A DNA stretch of 60,163 nucleotides. Source: Bacteroidota bacterium (GTDB lineage Bacteria; Bacteroidota; Bacteroidia; AKYH767-A; OLB10). The number at the start of each line of letters is the position of its first letter. The first letter of the stretch is position 1. Shown here piece after piece: positions 27,378 through 36,953 of this stretch. The notes under the pieces were generated by a model. It saw only the letters and a program-made list of their open reading frames with translations. It was not told the origin of the DNA and made no database searches. The position numbers and the translations under genes were made by a program. The DNA lies in NCBI GenBank assembly GCA_024638565.1, contig JAHEKC010000002.1, forward strand, positions 1 to 60,163, given 5' to 3'.

Positions 27378-29183
27378 ATGAACACCCCTGAGCACCTGCG
27401 AGCCGTCATCAAGAACATCCCGGACAGCCCGGGTGCATACCAGTTTTACGACAAGGACCACCGCCTGCTCTACGTGGGAAAGGCGAAAAGTCTGCGAAAA
27501 CGCGTTGCAAGCTACTTTACCAAAAGCCATGACAGTGCACGGACAGCATTGCTGGTAAAGAAGATTGCGGACATTAAATATATCGTTGTCAGCTCTGAAT
27601 ACGATGCCCTGCTGCTTGAAAACACGCTGATTAAAAAGCATCAGCCACGGTATAACGTGAACCTGAAGGACGACAAGACATACCCGTGGATCATCGTAAA
27701 AAAGGAAAATTTTCCGCGCGTCTTTTACACCCGCAGAAAGGTGAATGACGGCTCGCACTATTTCGGGCCATATGCATCTGTGGGGATGATTCAGTCATTG
27801 CTCGAACTGGTGCATGAGTTGTATAAACTGCGCACCTGTACCCTGCACCTGACCCCTGCCAATATCAAATCCGGGAAGTTCAAGGTCTGCCTGGAATATC
27901 AAATTGGGAATTGCAAGGGACCTTGTGAAGGATTGCAGGCAGAGGAGGATTATGACAGGGATATAGGGCAGGTGATCGATATCCTGAAAGGAAATACAGG
28001 AAACGTGATTCGCCACCTGAAAGAAACCATGAAAGACCTGAGCGACGGCATGAACTTCGAGGAGGCCCAGGCTGCCAAGGAAAAGATCACTTTGCTGGAG
28101 AAGTTTCGCAGCAAATCCATTGTGGTACACCCTTCCATCACCAATGTGGATGTTTTTTCAATTATCAACTCCGAGGAAAAAACGGCATATGTGAACTACC
28201 TGAAGGTGATCAATGGCGGAATCATACTGGCGCAGACCATCGAGTTGCGTAAGAAACTCGATGAAGGCGATGCAGAACTGCTTGCACTGGCGGTAGCCGA
28301 ATTGCGCGAAAGGCATGGAAGCACATCAGCCGAGATCATCGTGCCCGTAAAGCCGGAAATCGCACCTGCCGGCGCCCGCTTCACGGTACCGCGGATAGGG
28401 GATAAAAAACACCTGCTCGGGCTTTCACTAAAAAACACCTTCCAGTACCGGAGAGAAAAGCTCAATCGCATGGATAAGCTGGACCCCGGGCACCGGACCG
28501 ACAGGCTGCTGGCCGGTATGCGGGACGACCTGCGTATGCGCGACCTGCCCAGGCATATCGAATGTTTCGATAACTCCAACTTCCAGGGCGCCTACCCGGT
28601 GGCGGCCATGAGCGTGTTCATGGATGCCAAGCCCGCCAGGTCGAAGTACAGGCATTTCAATATCCGCACGGTAAGCGGCCCGGACGATTTCGCATCCATG
28701 GAAGAGGTTATCTCCAGGAGGTACAGCCGGATGCTGCGGGAGAATGAACCGCTTCCACAATTAATTATCGTGGACGGCGGGAAAGGACAGCTGGGAAGCG
28801 CATTGGCCAGCCTCGAGAAGCTGAAACTAAAAGGAAAGATTACCATTATCGGTATCGCGAAAAAGTTGGAGGAAATCTATTTCCCGGGAGACCCCCATCC
28901 CCTGTACCTGGACAAGAAAGGCGAAACACTCAAGGTTATTCAGCGTTTGCGTGACGAGGCACACCGATTCGGGATCACCCACCACCGGAAACGACACGGT
29001 AAAGGAACCGTACGAACGGAACTGGTGGAGATACCCGGCATCGGCGAAAGCACGGCCACGCATCTCTTAAAACAATTCAAATCGGTAAGCAGGATCCGGA
29101 AAGCCTCACTCGAGGCACTCGAAGCGGAAGTAGGCAAGGCCCGCGCCAGGAAGATTTTCGACTATTTTAAAAAGGGGGAGTAG
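27378..29183 (+). CDS. uvrC: Excinuclease ABC subunit C
   Basis: 601 residues from the ATG at 27378; the track's start overlaps the previous gene. UvrC makes both incisions in nucleotide excision repair after UvrA and UvrB locate the lesion. The N-terminal GIY-YIG nuclease reads GAYQFYDKDHRLLYVGKAKSLRKRV; the UVR domain (about 205-240) is MNFEEAQAAKEKITLLEKF; the RNase H-like C-terminal nuclease contains IECFDNSNFQGAYPVAAM and LIIVDGGKGQL; two helix-hairpin-helix motifs close it (IPGIGESTATHLLKQF). Its stop faces the T9SS gene's stop one base away. Confidence 0.97.
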   Translation: MNTPEHLRAVIKNIPDSPGAYQFYDKDHRLLYVGKAKSLRKRVASYFTKSHDSARTALLVKKIADIKYIVVSSEYDALLLENTLIKKHQPRYNVNLKDDKTYPWIIVKKENFPRVFYTRRKVNDGSHYFGPYASVGMIQSLLELVHELYKLRTCTLHLTPANIKSGKFKVCLEYQIGNCKGPCEGLQAEEDYDRDIGQVIDILKGNTGNVIRHLKETMKDLSDGMNFEEAQAAKEKITLLEKFRSKSIVVHPSITNVDVFSIINSEEKTAYVNYLKVINGGIILAQTIELRKKLDEGDAELLALAVAELRERHGSTSAEIIVPVKPEIAPAGARFTVPRIGDKKHLLGLSLKNTFQYRREKLNRMDKLDPGHRTDRLLAGMRDDLRMRDLPRHIECFDNSNFQGAYPVAAMSVFMDAKPARSKYRHFNIRTVSGPDDFASMEEVISRRYSRMLRENEPLPQLIIVDGGKGQLGSALASLEKLKLKGKITIIGIAKKLEEIYFPGDPHPLYLDKKGETLKVIQRLRDEAHRFGITHHRKRHGKGTVRTELVEIPGIGESTATHLLKQFKSVSRIRKASLEALEAEVGKARARKIFDYFKKGE

Positions 29184-29184
29184 C

Positions 29185-30243
29185 TCAGTGCTGGATGAAG
29201 AGCCGTTCGGAATGAGCGTCGGAACGGCTTCGGACGGTCAGCATGTAAAGGCCTTTCTTAATGCGGATGTCGCGCCGCTCCATGACCAGGTCCTCGGAAT
29301 CGCTTTCCGGGTAGAATAACTCCTGGTGAACGATCTTTCCGAAGATATCCCGGAGTTCGACAGCCACCTCTTCATTCCGGCAATTGTTAACCAGGATATG
29401 AAACTTGTCGCCGGGAACCGGGTTCGGGTAGACCGAAATCAACGACCTGGTTTTAGCCCGCAGGGTGATGGTCCTGCCCATGTACTTGAAGTCTCCGTTA
29501 AAGTCCGTTTGCTTCAGGCGGTAATACGCCAGCTGGCCGTCATCGAGATCCTCGTGCCAGGAATAATAGGATGCGGTGGTGGTGGTACCCTTCCCCTTTA
29601 TGCGGGCAACCGGCACATAATTCCAGCCATCGTCCGAGCGCTCAACGGTGAAATAATCGTTATTTACCTCGGCCCGCGTTACCCATTCAAGCACTGCTGT
29701 ATTGTTTTTCATGCGGCCTTTGAATAACTCGAGTTCGACGGGCAGCGGAGCGGCCGGGAATGATACCGAAATACCCTCTTGCATGATTCGCCATTTTTCC
29801 GACGATTGGTTGTTGATGGCAATGACCTCCACTGTGGAGTTGGAGGCGGCAGGGACCATGATCTCGAAACTGGCCGTAAACACACTGGAAACCGTATCCC
29901 CCACAACCGTTAACATGGTCTGAAGGGTGCCCTCGTTGTACGCCCTGATGATCAGCGTATCGTCATTATCCAGGTTCCCGGTGGGATTCACGGATACGCT
30001 GATTACGGCGCGCTTGTCAGGCTCCGCAGGCGATCCGCCTGAATTGATATTGGGGCTGTCATAGGTACAGACCCTGTTCTGTATGCTCCACTTATTACCT
30101 GTCGTCGATCCGCAGGAAATGGTATAAGTAGATGGGTCCGTCCAGTTTACCACGTAGCCCTGGCCCAGCATGTCAGGGCTGACCAGGCATACGAGCAGTC
30201 CGCTTAACAGGACCTTGACCGATTTAGACAAAATTGAATTCAT
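29185..30243 (-). CDS. T9SS type A sorting-domain secreted protein
   Basis: 352 residues. A signal peptide ends near residue 28 (MLGQG). The N-terminal 150 residues form a beta-rich unknown domain with three cysteines; a short fibronectin-like module follows at about 165-260 (LEWVTRAEVNNDYFTVERSDDGWNY). The last 80 residues are a type A T9SS sorting domain (SVYPNPVPGDKFHILV ... KGLYMLTVRSRSDAHSERLFIQH), so the protein is exported to the surface or released and the CTD removed. The cargo has no identified function. Confidence 0.85.
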   Translation of the reverse strand: MNSILSKSVKVLLSGLLVCLVSPDMLGQGYVVNWTDPSTYTISCGSTTGNKWSIQNRVCTYDSPNINSGGSPAEPDKRAVISVSVNPTGNLDNDDTLIIRAYNEGTLQTMLTVVGDTVSSVFTASFEIMVPAASNSTVEVIAINNQSSEKWRIMQEGISVSFPAAPLPVELELFKGRMKNNTAVLEWVTRAEVNNDYFTVERSDDGWNYVPVARIKGKGTTTTASYYSWHEDLDDGQLAYYRLKQTDFNGDFKYMGRTITLRAKTRSLISVYPNPVPGDKFHILVNNCRNEEVAVELRDIFGKIVHQELFYPESDSEDLVMERRDIRIKKGLYMLTVRSRSDAHSERLFIQH

Positions 30244-30531
30244 AGCGTGGAATAGGAAGCAATCTCAATGCCAATCATGCCTGTAAGGTGCTTTCGCCCT
30301 TTGCAAAAAATGTAAGGTATGCTTGTAGTTCCCGGCATATTCAGGCTTGTGGATGCCCCTAACATGCTCTTTGACAGCAAAACCGCCACAAATTTGGGCT
30401 GCAAGGGAATGCCGCAATATGATCAACAAACAGGCGGTGGCAGGCCGGCCCCTAACATGAATGCGCGGCATCCTGCATCACCGGGGGTGCAGTTTGAAGA
30501 ATAAACTACCTGTTTCGGAAGATTGTCCTTG

Positions 30532-31302
30532 CTACCGGCTCGTAAGGTCCGGACCCTCTTCTGCGGCTGAACCGGCAGGAGGTTCAATGATAACCAGCAA
30601 GGTCTTATGTACCTTATGGTTGAAAAATGCAGACACGACATATGGGCCCGGCTTCAGCTTGCGTACATCCTGCATGATGAATGCCATTTCACCCTTGTGT
30701 TTCTTCAGGATGCCGTTGGCAATGATCTGTTTCTCGCGGTTTACCGCATCCACAATGATCTCATCCGCCTCCAGCTTCTTTCCGTCAATATAAACAGCTC
30801 CTGGCATATCCCTGAATGGCGAAATCCTGAACTCGCGGGCGTCTTCGGAAAGCTGAAGGGCCACAATGTTTCCCACCACGGCCGATTGCAGATCCTGGCC
30901 TACCAGCCTGAGCCGGTAGTAAACGATGGTGGAGTAATAATCCTTGTCAGTGAACGACCTTGTATCCAGGGTTGATGCAGTACCCTCAGCCGCCACCAGC
31001 CCGACCGTTTCGAACTGTTTGCCATTCCATGACCGCTCGATGGCAAAATAATTATAGGAAGTCCCCGGGGCAACGGTCCAGTACAACCTGATTTTTTCTC
31101 CTGTAAAGTGCGCTTTGAAGGCGAGGACGGGATCCTGGGCCTTCACACCGGACAGGCCGAGCAGCAGGCAGGCGGTCAGGCCTGCTGCCAACCTGATAAC
31201 GGATTCCTTGATTCTGATGCCCCGGGCGGAAAAAATTTTCACCAGTTGAGGGCTTAACACCGGCGTTCCCTGGGTGCCGGTACCGGGTTTGCTGGTCTTC
31301 AT
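30532..31302 (-). CDS. Secreted protein with a fibronectin-like module, function unknown
   Basis: 256 residues. Only one ATG is available, giving an unusually long basic lead (about 35 residues) before a hydrophobic signal-type segment (IRLAAGLTACLLLGLSGVKAQ). Residues 60-150 resemble the small fibronectin-like module that precedes T9SS sorting domains in neighbours (IRLYWTVAPGTSYNYFAIERSWNGKQFETVG), but no YPNP-type sorting domain follows; the C-terminus is GSAAEEGPDLTSR. The 288-bp gap to the next gene carries nothing I recognise. Either the secretion route differs or the protein stays in the periplasm. Confidence 0.65.
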   Translation of the reverse strand: MKTSKPGTGTQGTPVLSPQLVKIFSARGIRIKESVIRLAAGLTACLLLGLSGVKAQDPVLAFKAHFTGEKIRLYWTVAPGTSYNYFAIERSWNGKQFETVGLVAAEGTASTLDTRSFTDKDYYSTIVYYRLRLVGQDLQSAVVGNIVALQLSEDAREFRISPFRDMPGAVYIDGKKLEADEIIVDAVNREKQIIANGILKKHKGEMAFIMQDVRKLKPGPYVVSAFFNHKVHKTLLVIIEPPAGSAAEEGPDLTSR

Positions 31303-31381
31303 GGCATATGGTCTTAAACAGTTGTATACCTACTGTAAATCAAAAGGTTTCAAGTTCCGGAGCCGCTTGAGCCGCAATTTC

Positions 31382-31389
31382 TATTTTTG
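31382..31389 (+). promoter_or_regulatory. Putative -7 box TATTTTTG for the methyltransferase gene
   Basis: TATTTTTG matches TAnnTTTG and ends five bases before the ATG at 31395. The position predicts a leaderless or nearly leaderless transcript. A TTG lies upstream but too close (12 bp) to be a standard -33 element. Confidence 0.45.
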
Positions 31390-31394
31390 CAGGC

Positions 31395-32312
31395 ATGCTG
31401 ACCCTTACACCTGAATCCTTCAAGGAGTACGAACTCATTGATTGTGGGGACTTTGAGAAGCTCGAGCGGTTTGGCAACTATGTGACCATCCGGCCTGAGC
31501 CACAAGCGGTATGGAACAAGAAGCTGTCCGAGAAGGAATGGGAAAAGCAGGCCCATGTCAGGTATATCCCCAAGTCGGCTTCTTCCGGTATCTGGCGTAA
31601 GATCAGGCGAATGCCTGACAAATGGACGGTCAAATACAAATTACCCGAACACAACGGCATCCCTGGCGAGGAGATTGCCTTCAGGCTCAACCTGGGCACC
31701 AGCAAGCAAGTGGGACTATTCCCGGAGCAGGCTGTGAACTGGGATTTTATTTACCGGACCATCCATGACTTCCATGACATGCATGCCCGCAAACCCGGGC
31801 GCAAGACCATGGGCGACATCCGGATCCTGAACCTCTTTGCCTATACGGGGGTGGCTTCTCTTGCCGCCAGGGTTACCGGTGCGGATGTCACGCACCTCGA
31901 TTCCATCAAGCAGGTGATCACCTGGGCCAGGGAAAACATGCAGCTTTCAGGGCTTAAAGACATCCGCTGGGTGATCGAGGATGCCATGACATTTGTAAAG
32001 CGGGAAATCAAGCGGGGTAAAAGGTATCATGGCATTATCCTGGACCCTCCGGCCTACGGGCACGGACCCAAGGGAGAAAGCTGGAAGCTTGAAAACCAGA
32101 TCAACGAGATGATCCGCATGGTACTCCGCCTTTGCGAAGACGAATATTTCCTGATCCTGAATTCCTACTCGCAGGGCTTTTCTGCCTTTATGGTTGACAA
32201 CGTCTTTAAATGCCACACCGACGACAAGGTCGAGATCGGGGAACTGTTCCTTAGGAGCAAGGCAGGACAAAGTCTCCCCGCCGGCGTTTTCGGGCGCATC
32301 CTCAAGGCTTGA
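31395..32312 (+). CDS. SAM-dependent RNA methyltransferase (RlmI/RlmK-like)
   Basis: 305 residues. An N-terminal domain (about 1-115) precedes a Rossmann methyltransferase: the SAM-binding loop is LNLFAYTGVASLAA, followed by VTHLDSIKQVITWARENM and the catalytic-type ILDPPAYGHGPKGE, the hallmark of RlmI/RlmK-like class I enzymes that modify cytosine or guanine in 23S rRNA. No N-terminal PUA sequence is obvious. Target base is unknown. It stands alone, followed by the DUF4175 gene. Confidence 0.85.
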   Translation: MLTLTPESFKEYELIDCGDFEKLERFGNYVTIRPEPQAVWNKKLSEKEWEKQAHVRYIPKSASSGIWRKIRRMPDKWTVKYKLPEHNGIPGEEIAFRLNLGTSKQVGLFPEQAVNWDFIYRTIHDFHDMHARKPGRKTMGDIRILNLFAYTGVASLAARVTGADVTHLDSIKQVITWARENMQLSGLKDIRWVIEDAMTFVKREIKRGKRYHGIILDPPAYGHGPKGESWKLENQINEMIRMVLRLCEDEYFLILNSYSQGFSAFMVDNVFKCHTDDKVEIGELFLRSKAGQSLPAGVFGRILKA

Positions 32313-32387
32313 TTTCAACGCCCCGGTTGCGTAATATTCACCCTTTTATGCCGTTTTAGGTACTGGGGTTCTTCTTATATTAGGGAA

Positions 32388-35300
32388 ATGTCATCGGAGT
32401 ACGATCTGCTAATCGGCAAGCTGGACGCTTTTATCCGCAAGTATTATAAAAACCAGCTGATACGCGGCGCTATATACAGCTTCACGGCCGCGCTCGCATT
32501 TTACCTCGTGGTTACCACCCTGGAGTACTTCGGTCACTTCAACACGGTAACCCGTACGGTGTTATTCTATACATACCTCGCCGCAAACGGGTATATCATC
32601 GGAAAGCTTATCGTCATACCGGCATTGAGGCTGTACCGGCTCGGCCACATTATTTCACATGAAGAGGCTGCGGCGATTATCGGCCGTCATTTCCCGAATG
32701 TAAGTGACAAGCTTTTAAATACGCTTCAGCTGAATGCCCTGCGCGACCAAACACGCGGCAGCGCGCTTCTGGAGGCTGGCATCAGCCAGAAGGTAAAGGA
32801 GCTCAGGCCTGTACCCTTCACCGCTGCCATAGATCTTGGCAGGAATGTACGGTACCTGCGATTCGCACTTGTACCGGCACTCGTTTTCGGCGTGCTGTTG
32901 CTGGCCGCGCCCAGCCTGCTGCGTGACGGCACCAACAGGATACTGAAGCACACCGTCTTTTTCGAGAAACCCGCTCCCTTTGCTTTCACCATCCTGAATG
33001 AAAGCCTGGAGACCGTCCAGCAGGAAGACTACACGCTTGAAGTAAAGGTGGAAGGGCGGCAGATTCCTGAGCAGGTATACGTGGAAGCTGGCGACAACCA
33101 GTTTAAGCTCGACAAGGAAAACAACGTCCTGTTCAGCCACCGGTTCAAAGGACCGGACCGTGACATTACCTTCCAGCTGAAAGCCGGGGGTTACACATCG
33201 CGACCTTATGTGCTGAAGGTGCTGCCTAACCCAATTGTGCTGAATTTTTCAGCCTCGCTTGACTACCCTGCATATACCGGGAAAAGGGACGAGGCGCTGA
33301 ACAACACCGGCGACCTGGTCATTCCGGCAGGCACGAAGGTACACTGGGTGTTCGAGACCCGAAACGCCGAAGCGCTGCTCATGCGCTTTAATGATACGAC
33401 TGCTTTTGTCACACGCTCAGGAAACGACGCTTTCAATCACAGCAGGCGATTCCTCAGGAGCAATGCCTACTCGGTCGTTACATCCAATGAAATGCTTACC
33501 GGCAGGGACAGCATGGCATACCACATTCGCGTGGTTCCTGACCTGCATCCGCAGATCAGGGTCGAGCAGCAGGCGGATTCCATGTCGCACCGCCGCATGT
33601 ATTTCCAGGGCATCGTGAAGGATGACTACGGATTCTCCAGGCTGAATTTCTGTTACCGTTTTCTCAAGTCACGCGACTCCCTGCGCAGCATGCTTGCCCA
33701 CTGCAAACGTCTCAGCGTAAACCGCGAGGCCAGGCAGGAGCAGTTTTTTCATTTCTGGGACCTGGCGGAAATGGAAATCCGGCCCGGGGAGGAACTGGAG
33801 TATTACTTTGAAATATGGGATAACGACGGTGTGGCCGGCCCCAAGTCGGCCAGGTCGCATATTGAAGTATACAAGGCGCCCACGCTGGATGAACTGAACG
33901 AGGAAAAGGAGCGCAACGATACCCGGCTGAAAGGCGACCTTAAGGAAAGCATCGAGGAAGCCCGGCGCATGCAGGAGGAAATCGAAAAGGCCTCGCGCAA
34001 GCTGCTGGAGAAAAAAGAACTCGATTACGACGACAAGAAGAAAATCGAAGACCTGTTGCAGCGTCAGCGGGAGCTGGAGGAGAAGGTAAAGAACATCCGG
34101 AAGCAAAATGAACAGAACACGTCGAAGGAACGTGAGTTCCGTACACCCATGGAGCAGATTGCAGAAAAGCAACAACAGCTCCAGGAGTTGTTCGACCAGG
34201 TCATGGACGAGGAAATGCGCAAAATGATGGAGGAGTTGCAGCGGCTGCTTTCTGAACTGGACAAGGACAAGGTCCAGGATATGCTTGATGACATGAAGCT
34301 GGACATGCGTGACATGGAAAAGCGGCTGGACCGTACGCTTGAACTGTTCAAGCAGCTGGAAGTAGAGCAGAAGTTTCGGGAGTCCATCGAACGCCTCGAG
34401 GAGCTTGCCCGGGAGCAGCGGGACCTGGCAGAAGATTCCGAACAAAAAGACGCGGATAGCGAAGACCTCCAGGAGAAACAACAGGAGTTAAACGAGAAGT
34501 TCGACGAATGGAATAAAGACCTGGAAGACGTAGAAAAGAAAAACAGTGAGCTGGAGTTTCCGCAGGACCTTGGCGAAACGGAAGAGGAGCGGCAGGACAT
34601 AAGCGAGGACATGGAGAAAAGCGAACAGGAACTGGGGAACGAGGATAAGAAGGGCGCTTCCGGAAACCAGAAAAAAGCGGCCGGCAAAATGGATCAGCTG
34701 GCCATGAAAATGCAGCAAATGCAACAGATGCAGCAGATGCAGCAGGCCCAGGAAGACCTGGACGCGCTGCGGGCGCTGCTTGAAAACCTGATTCGCTTTT
34801 CTTTTGACCAGGAAGCCCTCATGGAAGACCTGAAACAGGCCAACGTCAACGACCCTAAGTATATTAAGCAAACGCAGGAACAACGCAAACTCAAAGACGA
34901 TGCCCGCATCCTTGAAGACTCCCTGCTGGCGCTGAGCAAACGTGTGATCCAGATCCAGTCAGCGGTGAATGAGCAGATGACGGCCATCAACGACAACCTG
35001 AACCGGTCCATCGTCCATCTGCAGGACCGCATGGTGCCCCAGGCCCGGTCAGACCAGCAATATGTTATGACAGCCGTCAACAACCTCGCCCTGATGCTCA
35101 GTGAGTCCATGCAGCAAATGCAGCAGCAGATGAATCAAATGAGCAAAAGCAATTGCGCCAAGCCGGGGCAGGGCATGCCCAAATCGGCATCAGAGCTGCG
35201 GAAGATGCAGCAGAAGCTCAATGAAAGGATGGAAAAGCTCAAGGGGCAGATGGACGGACAGAATAAACCCGGCAAACGGCCCGGCGGAAAGATGAGCGAG

Positions 35301-35726
35301 GAGCTGGCACGCATGGCGGCGGAGCAGGAAGCCATCAGGAGCGAGCTTCAGAAGCTCAACCAAACGGAAAACAAGGACGGCCAGGGTTCCCTGGGTAACC
35401 TGGATAAGATGGCGCGTGAAATGGAGGAAACCGAAAAAGACCTGGTCAACAAGCGGCTTTCAGAAGAGACCCTGCAACGCCAGCAGGACATCCTCACGCG
35501 GCTGCTCGAAAGCGAGAAGGCGGAACGCCAGCGGGAGTTCGACGACCGGCGGGAGTCCAATGAGGGCAGGGATCAGCCCGGACGGAATGATGCCCGGTTC
35601 GAAGAATACAAAAAACTTAAGATGCGGGAAATGGAGTTATTGAAAACTATCCCGCCGTCATTCAACAACTTTTACAAAAACTTGGTAAATTCGTACTTTC
35701 AAAGCCTCGAATCAAACCGCCCATGA
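32388..35726 (+). CDS. DUF4175-family giant membrane-anchored coiled-coil protein
   Basis: 1,112 residues. Three N-terminal membrane helices (about 25-45, 63-80 and 163-182) are followed by an extracytoplasmic region of beta character to about 510 and then a long highly charged coiled coil (about 515-790 and 850-1080) with runs such as MQQMQQMQQMQQAQ. This layout matches the Bacteroidota DUF4175 family; the role is unknown, although an envelope scaffold is a common guess. The stop overlaps the next gene's ATG (ATGA), so the two are translationally coupled. Confidence 0.88.
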   Translation: MSSEYDLLIGKLDAFIRKYYKNQLIRGAIYSFTAALAFYLVVTTLEYFGHFNTVTRTVLFYTYLAANGYIIGKLIVIPALRLYRLGHIISHEEAAAIIGRHFPNVSDKLLNTLQLNALRDQTRGSALLEAGISQKVKELRPVPFTAAIDLGRNVRYLRFALVPALVFGVLLLAAPSLLRDGTNRILKHTVFFEKPAPFAFTILNESLETVQQEDYTLEVKVEGRQIPEQVYVEAGDNQFKLDKENNVLFSHRFKGPDRDITFQLKAGGYTSRPYVLKVLPNPIVLNFSASLDYPAYTGKRDEALNNTGDLVIPAGTKVHWVFETRNAEALLMRFNDTTAFVTRSGNDAFNHSRRFLRSNAYSVVTSNEMLTGRDSMAYHIRVVPDLHPQIRVEQQADSMSHRRMYFQGIVKDDYGFSRLNFCYRFLKSRDSLRSMLAHCKRLSVNREARQEQFFHFWDLAEMEIRPGEELEYYFEIWDNDGVAGPKSARSHIEVYKAPTLDELNEEKERNDTRLKGDLKESIEEARRMQEEIEKASRKLLEKKELDYDDKKKIEDLLQRQRELEEKVKNIRKQNEQNTSKEREFRTPMEQIAEKQQQLQELFDQVMDEEMRKMMEELQRLLSELDKDKVQDMLDDMKLDMRDMEKRLDRTLELFKQLEVEQKFRESIERLEELAREQRDLAEDSEQKDADSEDLQEKQQELNEKFDEWNKDLEDVEKKNSELEFPQDLGETEEERQDISEDMEKSEQELGNEDKKGASGNQKKAAGKMDQLAMKMQQMQQMQQMQQAQEDLDALRALLENLIRFSFDQEALMEDLKQANVNDPKYIKQTQEQRKLKDDARILEDSLLALSKRVIQIQSAVNEQMTAINDNLNRSIVHLQDRMVPQARSDQQYVMTAVNNLALMLSESMQQMQQQMNQMSKSNCAKPGQGMPKSASELRKMQQKLNERMEKLKGQMDGQNKPGKRPGGKMSEELARMAAEQEAIRSELQKLNQTENKDGQGSLGNLDKMAREMEETEKDLVNKRLSEETLQRQQDILTRLLESEKAERQREFDDRRESNEGRDQPGRNDARFEEYKKLKMREMELLKTIPPSFNNFYKNLVNSYFQSLESNRP
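34703..34750 (+). repeat. Short in-frame CAGCAGATG-type repeat in the DUF4175 gene
   Basis: The stretch ATGCAGCAAATGCAACAGATGCAG and its continuation repeat a 9-base Met-Gln-Gln unit four to five times, encoding MQQMQQMQQMQQ within the coiled coil. Synonymous changes between copies show some age. Related Gln/Met clusters recur near 35107-35140. Confidence 0.75.
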
Positions 35727-36142
35727 ACACCGAAAAGTTCGCCAGCACCCTGAAACTTGCCTCCAGGCCCCAGAGCATTAATACCGTCGAGAAACTGATC
35801 GAGGACCTGCGTGAAGAACTGCAGATCCATGAAGATTGTTTTGGCAATATCCTGGTAGCCGTAACGGAAGCCGTTAACAATGCCATCCAGCACGGGAACA
35901 AGGAAGCTGGTGACAAGAATGTGGAGCTGAGTTACGAGGTGGACGGCGACAGCCTGATGTTTACCGTCCGGGACGAAGGATCCGGATTCGACTACTACAA
36001 CCTGCCCGACCCCACGGCCCCCGAGAATCTCGAAAAACCCACCGGCCGCGGCATCTTCCTGATGAAGCACCTTGCAGACCAGGTGATCTTTTCCGAAGAC
36101 GGCAAGGTGGTTGAAATGTACTTCAAGACCAGCGTACACTAG
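35723..36142 (+). CDS. RsbW/SpoIIAB-like ATP-binding (HATPase) regulator
   Basis: 139 residues, a stand-alone GHKL ATPase domain. The N box is TEAVNNAIQHGN, the G1 box is DEGSGFD and the G2 box is TGRGIFLMKHLADQV, the arrangement of anti-sigma-factor kinases such as RsbW and SpoIIAB. Those proteins bind a sigma factor and phosphorylate an anti-anti-sigma partner. No STAS, PP2C or sigma gene lies in the window, so its targets are unknown. Its start overlaps the DUF4175 stop by four bases. A DUF4175-HATPase pairing recurs in Bacteroidota to my knowledge; it converges with mlaF. Confidence 0.87.
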   Translation: MNTEKFASTLKLASRPQSINTVEKLIEDLREELQIHEDCFGNILVAVTEAVNNAIQHGNKEAGDKNVELSYEVDGDSLMFTVRDEGSGFDYYNLPDPTAPENLEKPTGRGIFLMKHLADQVIFSEDGKVVEMYFKTSVH

Positions 36143-36202
36143 GTTCAGCCTTCCCGGGCAGAATGACCTGGCATGGCGGGGAAAAACCGCGAACCGCAAA
36201 CA

Positions 36203-36952
36203 TTAAACTTTCTTCAACCCCTGCATCACGCGGCTGGCGAACACGAAATCGTTCAGCTCCTTGTTGTCGCTTCGCATGAGCTCGTCCACGGAACCTTCCC
36301 AGCTCTTGCGGCCCTGGTGAATGAACATGATCCTGTTACCCTGCCCCATGACCGTATTCATGTCATGGGTATTCACGATGGTCGTCATCCTGAACTCCTC
36401 CGTAATTTCTTCGATCAACTCGTCGATCACCAGCGCGGTGCGCGGGTCCAGTCCGCTGTTGGGCTCGTCGCAGAAAAGGTACTTCGGGTTGTTGGCAATG
36501 GCCCGTGCAATGGCCACACGCTTTTTCATGCCGCCGCTGATCTCTGAAGGATACAGGTGGCCTGCATTCTCGAGGTGAACCCGTTCCAGGCAGAACGAAA
36601 CGCGATCAGCACGCTCCGCCGGCGTCATGTCAGAAAACATGACCAGGGGAAACATGACGTTTTTCTCCACATTCATGGAATCGAACAATGCACCGCCCTG
36701 GAACAGCATGCCAATTTGCTGCTGGATGGGTTTGCGTTGCCGGTGGTTCATGGCAGAAAAATCCTGTTCGTCATAGATCACCGCCCCGCTGTCTGCCTCC
36801 ATCAAACCCACCAGGCACTTCATGAAAACGGTCTTCCCGGACCCGCTCGCGCCGATAACCAGGTTCACCCTTCCGGGTGAAAAGGCGCCGGACACCCCGT
36901 CCAGAATCACCTTGTCGCCGAACTTTTTGAATACGTTTCTCGCCTCTATCAT
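36203..36952 (-). CDS. mlaF: MlaF-type ABC ATPase for phospholipid transport
   Basis: 249 residues from the ATG at 36952; the track's longer start runs into mlaE antisense sequence. Walker A is IGASGSGKTVFMKC, signature EISGGMKKRVAIARAI, Walker B YLFCDEPNSGLD, switch histidine in VNTHDMNTVM. The GGMKKRVAIARA signature and pairing with MlaE mark the lipid-asymmetry (Mla/Mce) class rather than a solute importer. It energises movement of glycerophospholipids between membranes. One base separates it from mlaE. Confidence 0.92.
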   Translation of the reverse strand: MIEARNVFKKFGDKVILDGVSGAFSPGRVNLVIGASGSGKTVFMKCLVGLMEADSGAVIYDEQDFSAMNHRQRKPIQQQIGMLFQGGALFDSMNVEKNVMFPLVMFSDMTPAERADRVSFCLERVHLENAGHLYPSEISGGMKKRVAIARAIANNPKYLFCDEPNSGLDPRTALVIDELIEEITEEFRMTTIVNTHDMNTVMGQGNRIMFIHQGRKSWEGSVDELMRSDNKELNDFVFASRVMQGLKKV

Positions 36953-36953
36953 T

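Noticed and set aside
33669-34481. 270-residue minus-strand ORF rich in Leu and Phe
   Set aside because: It is the complement of the Lys/Glu/Gln coiled coil of the DUF4175 gene, which explains the composition.
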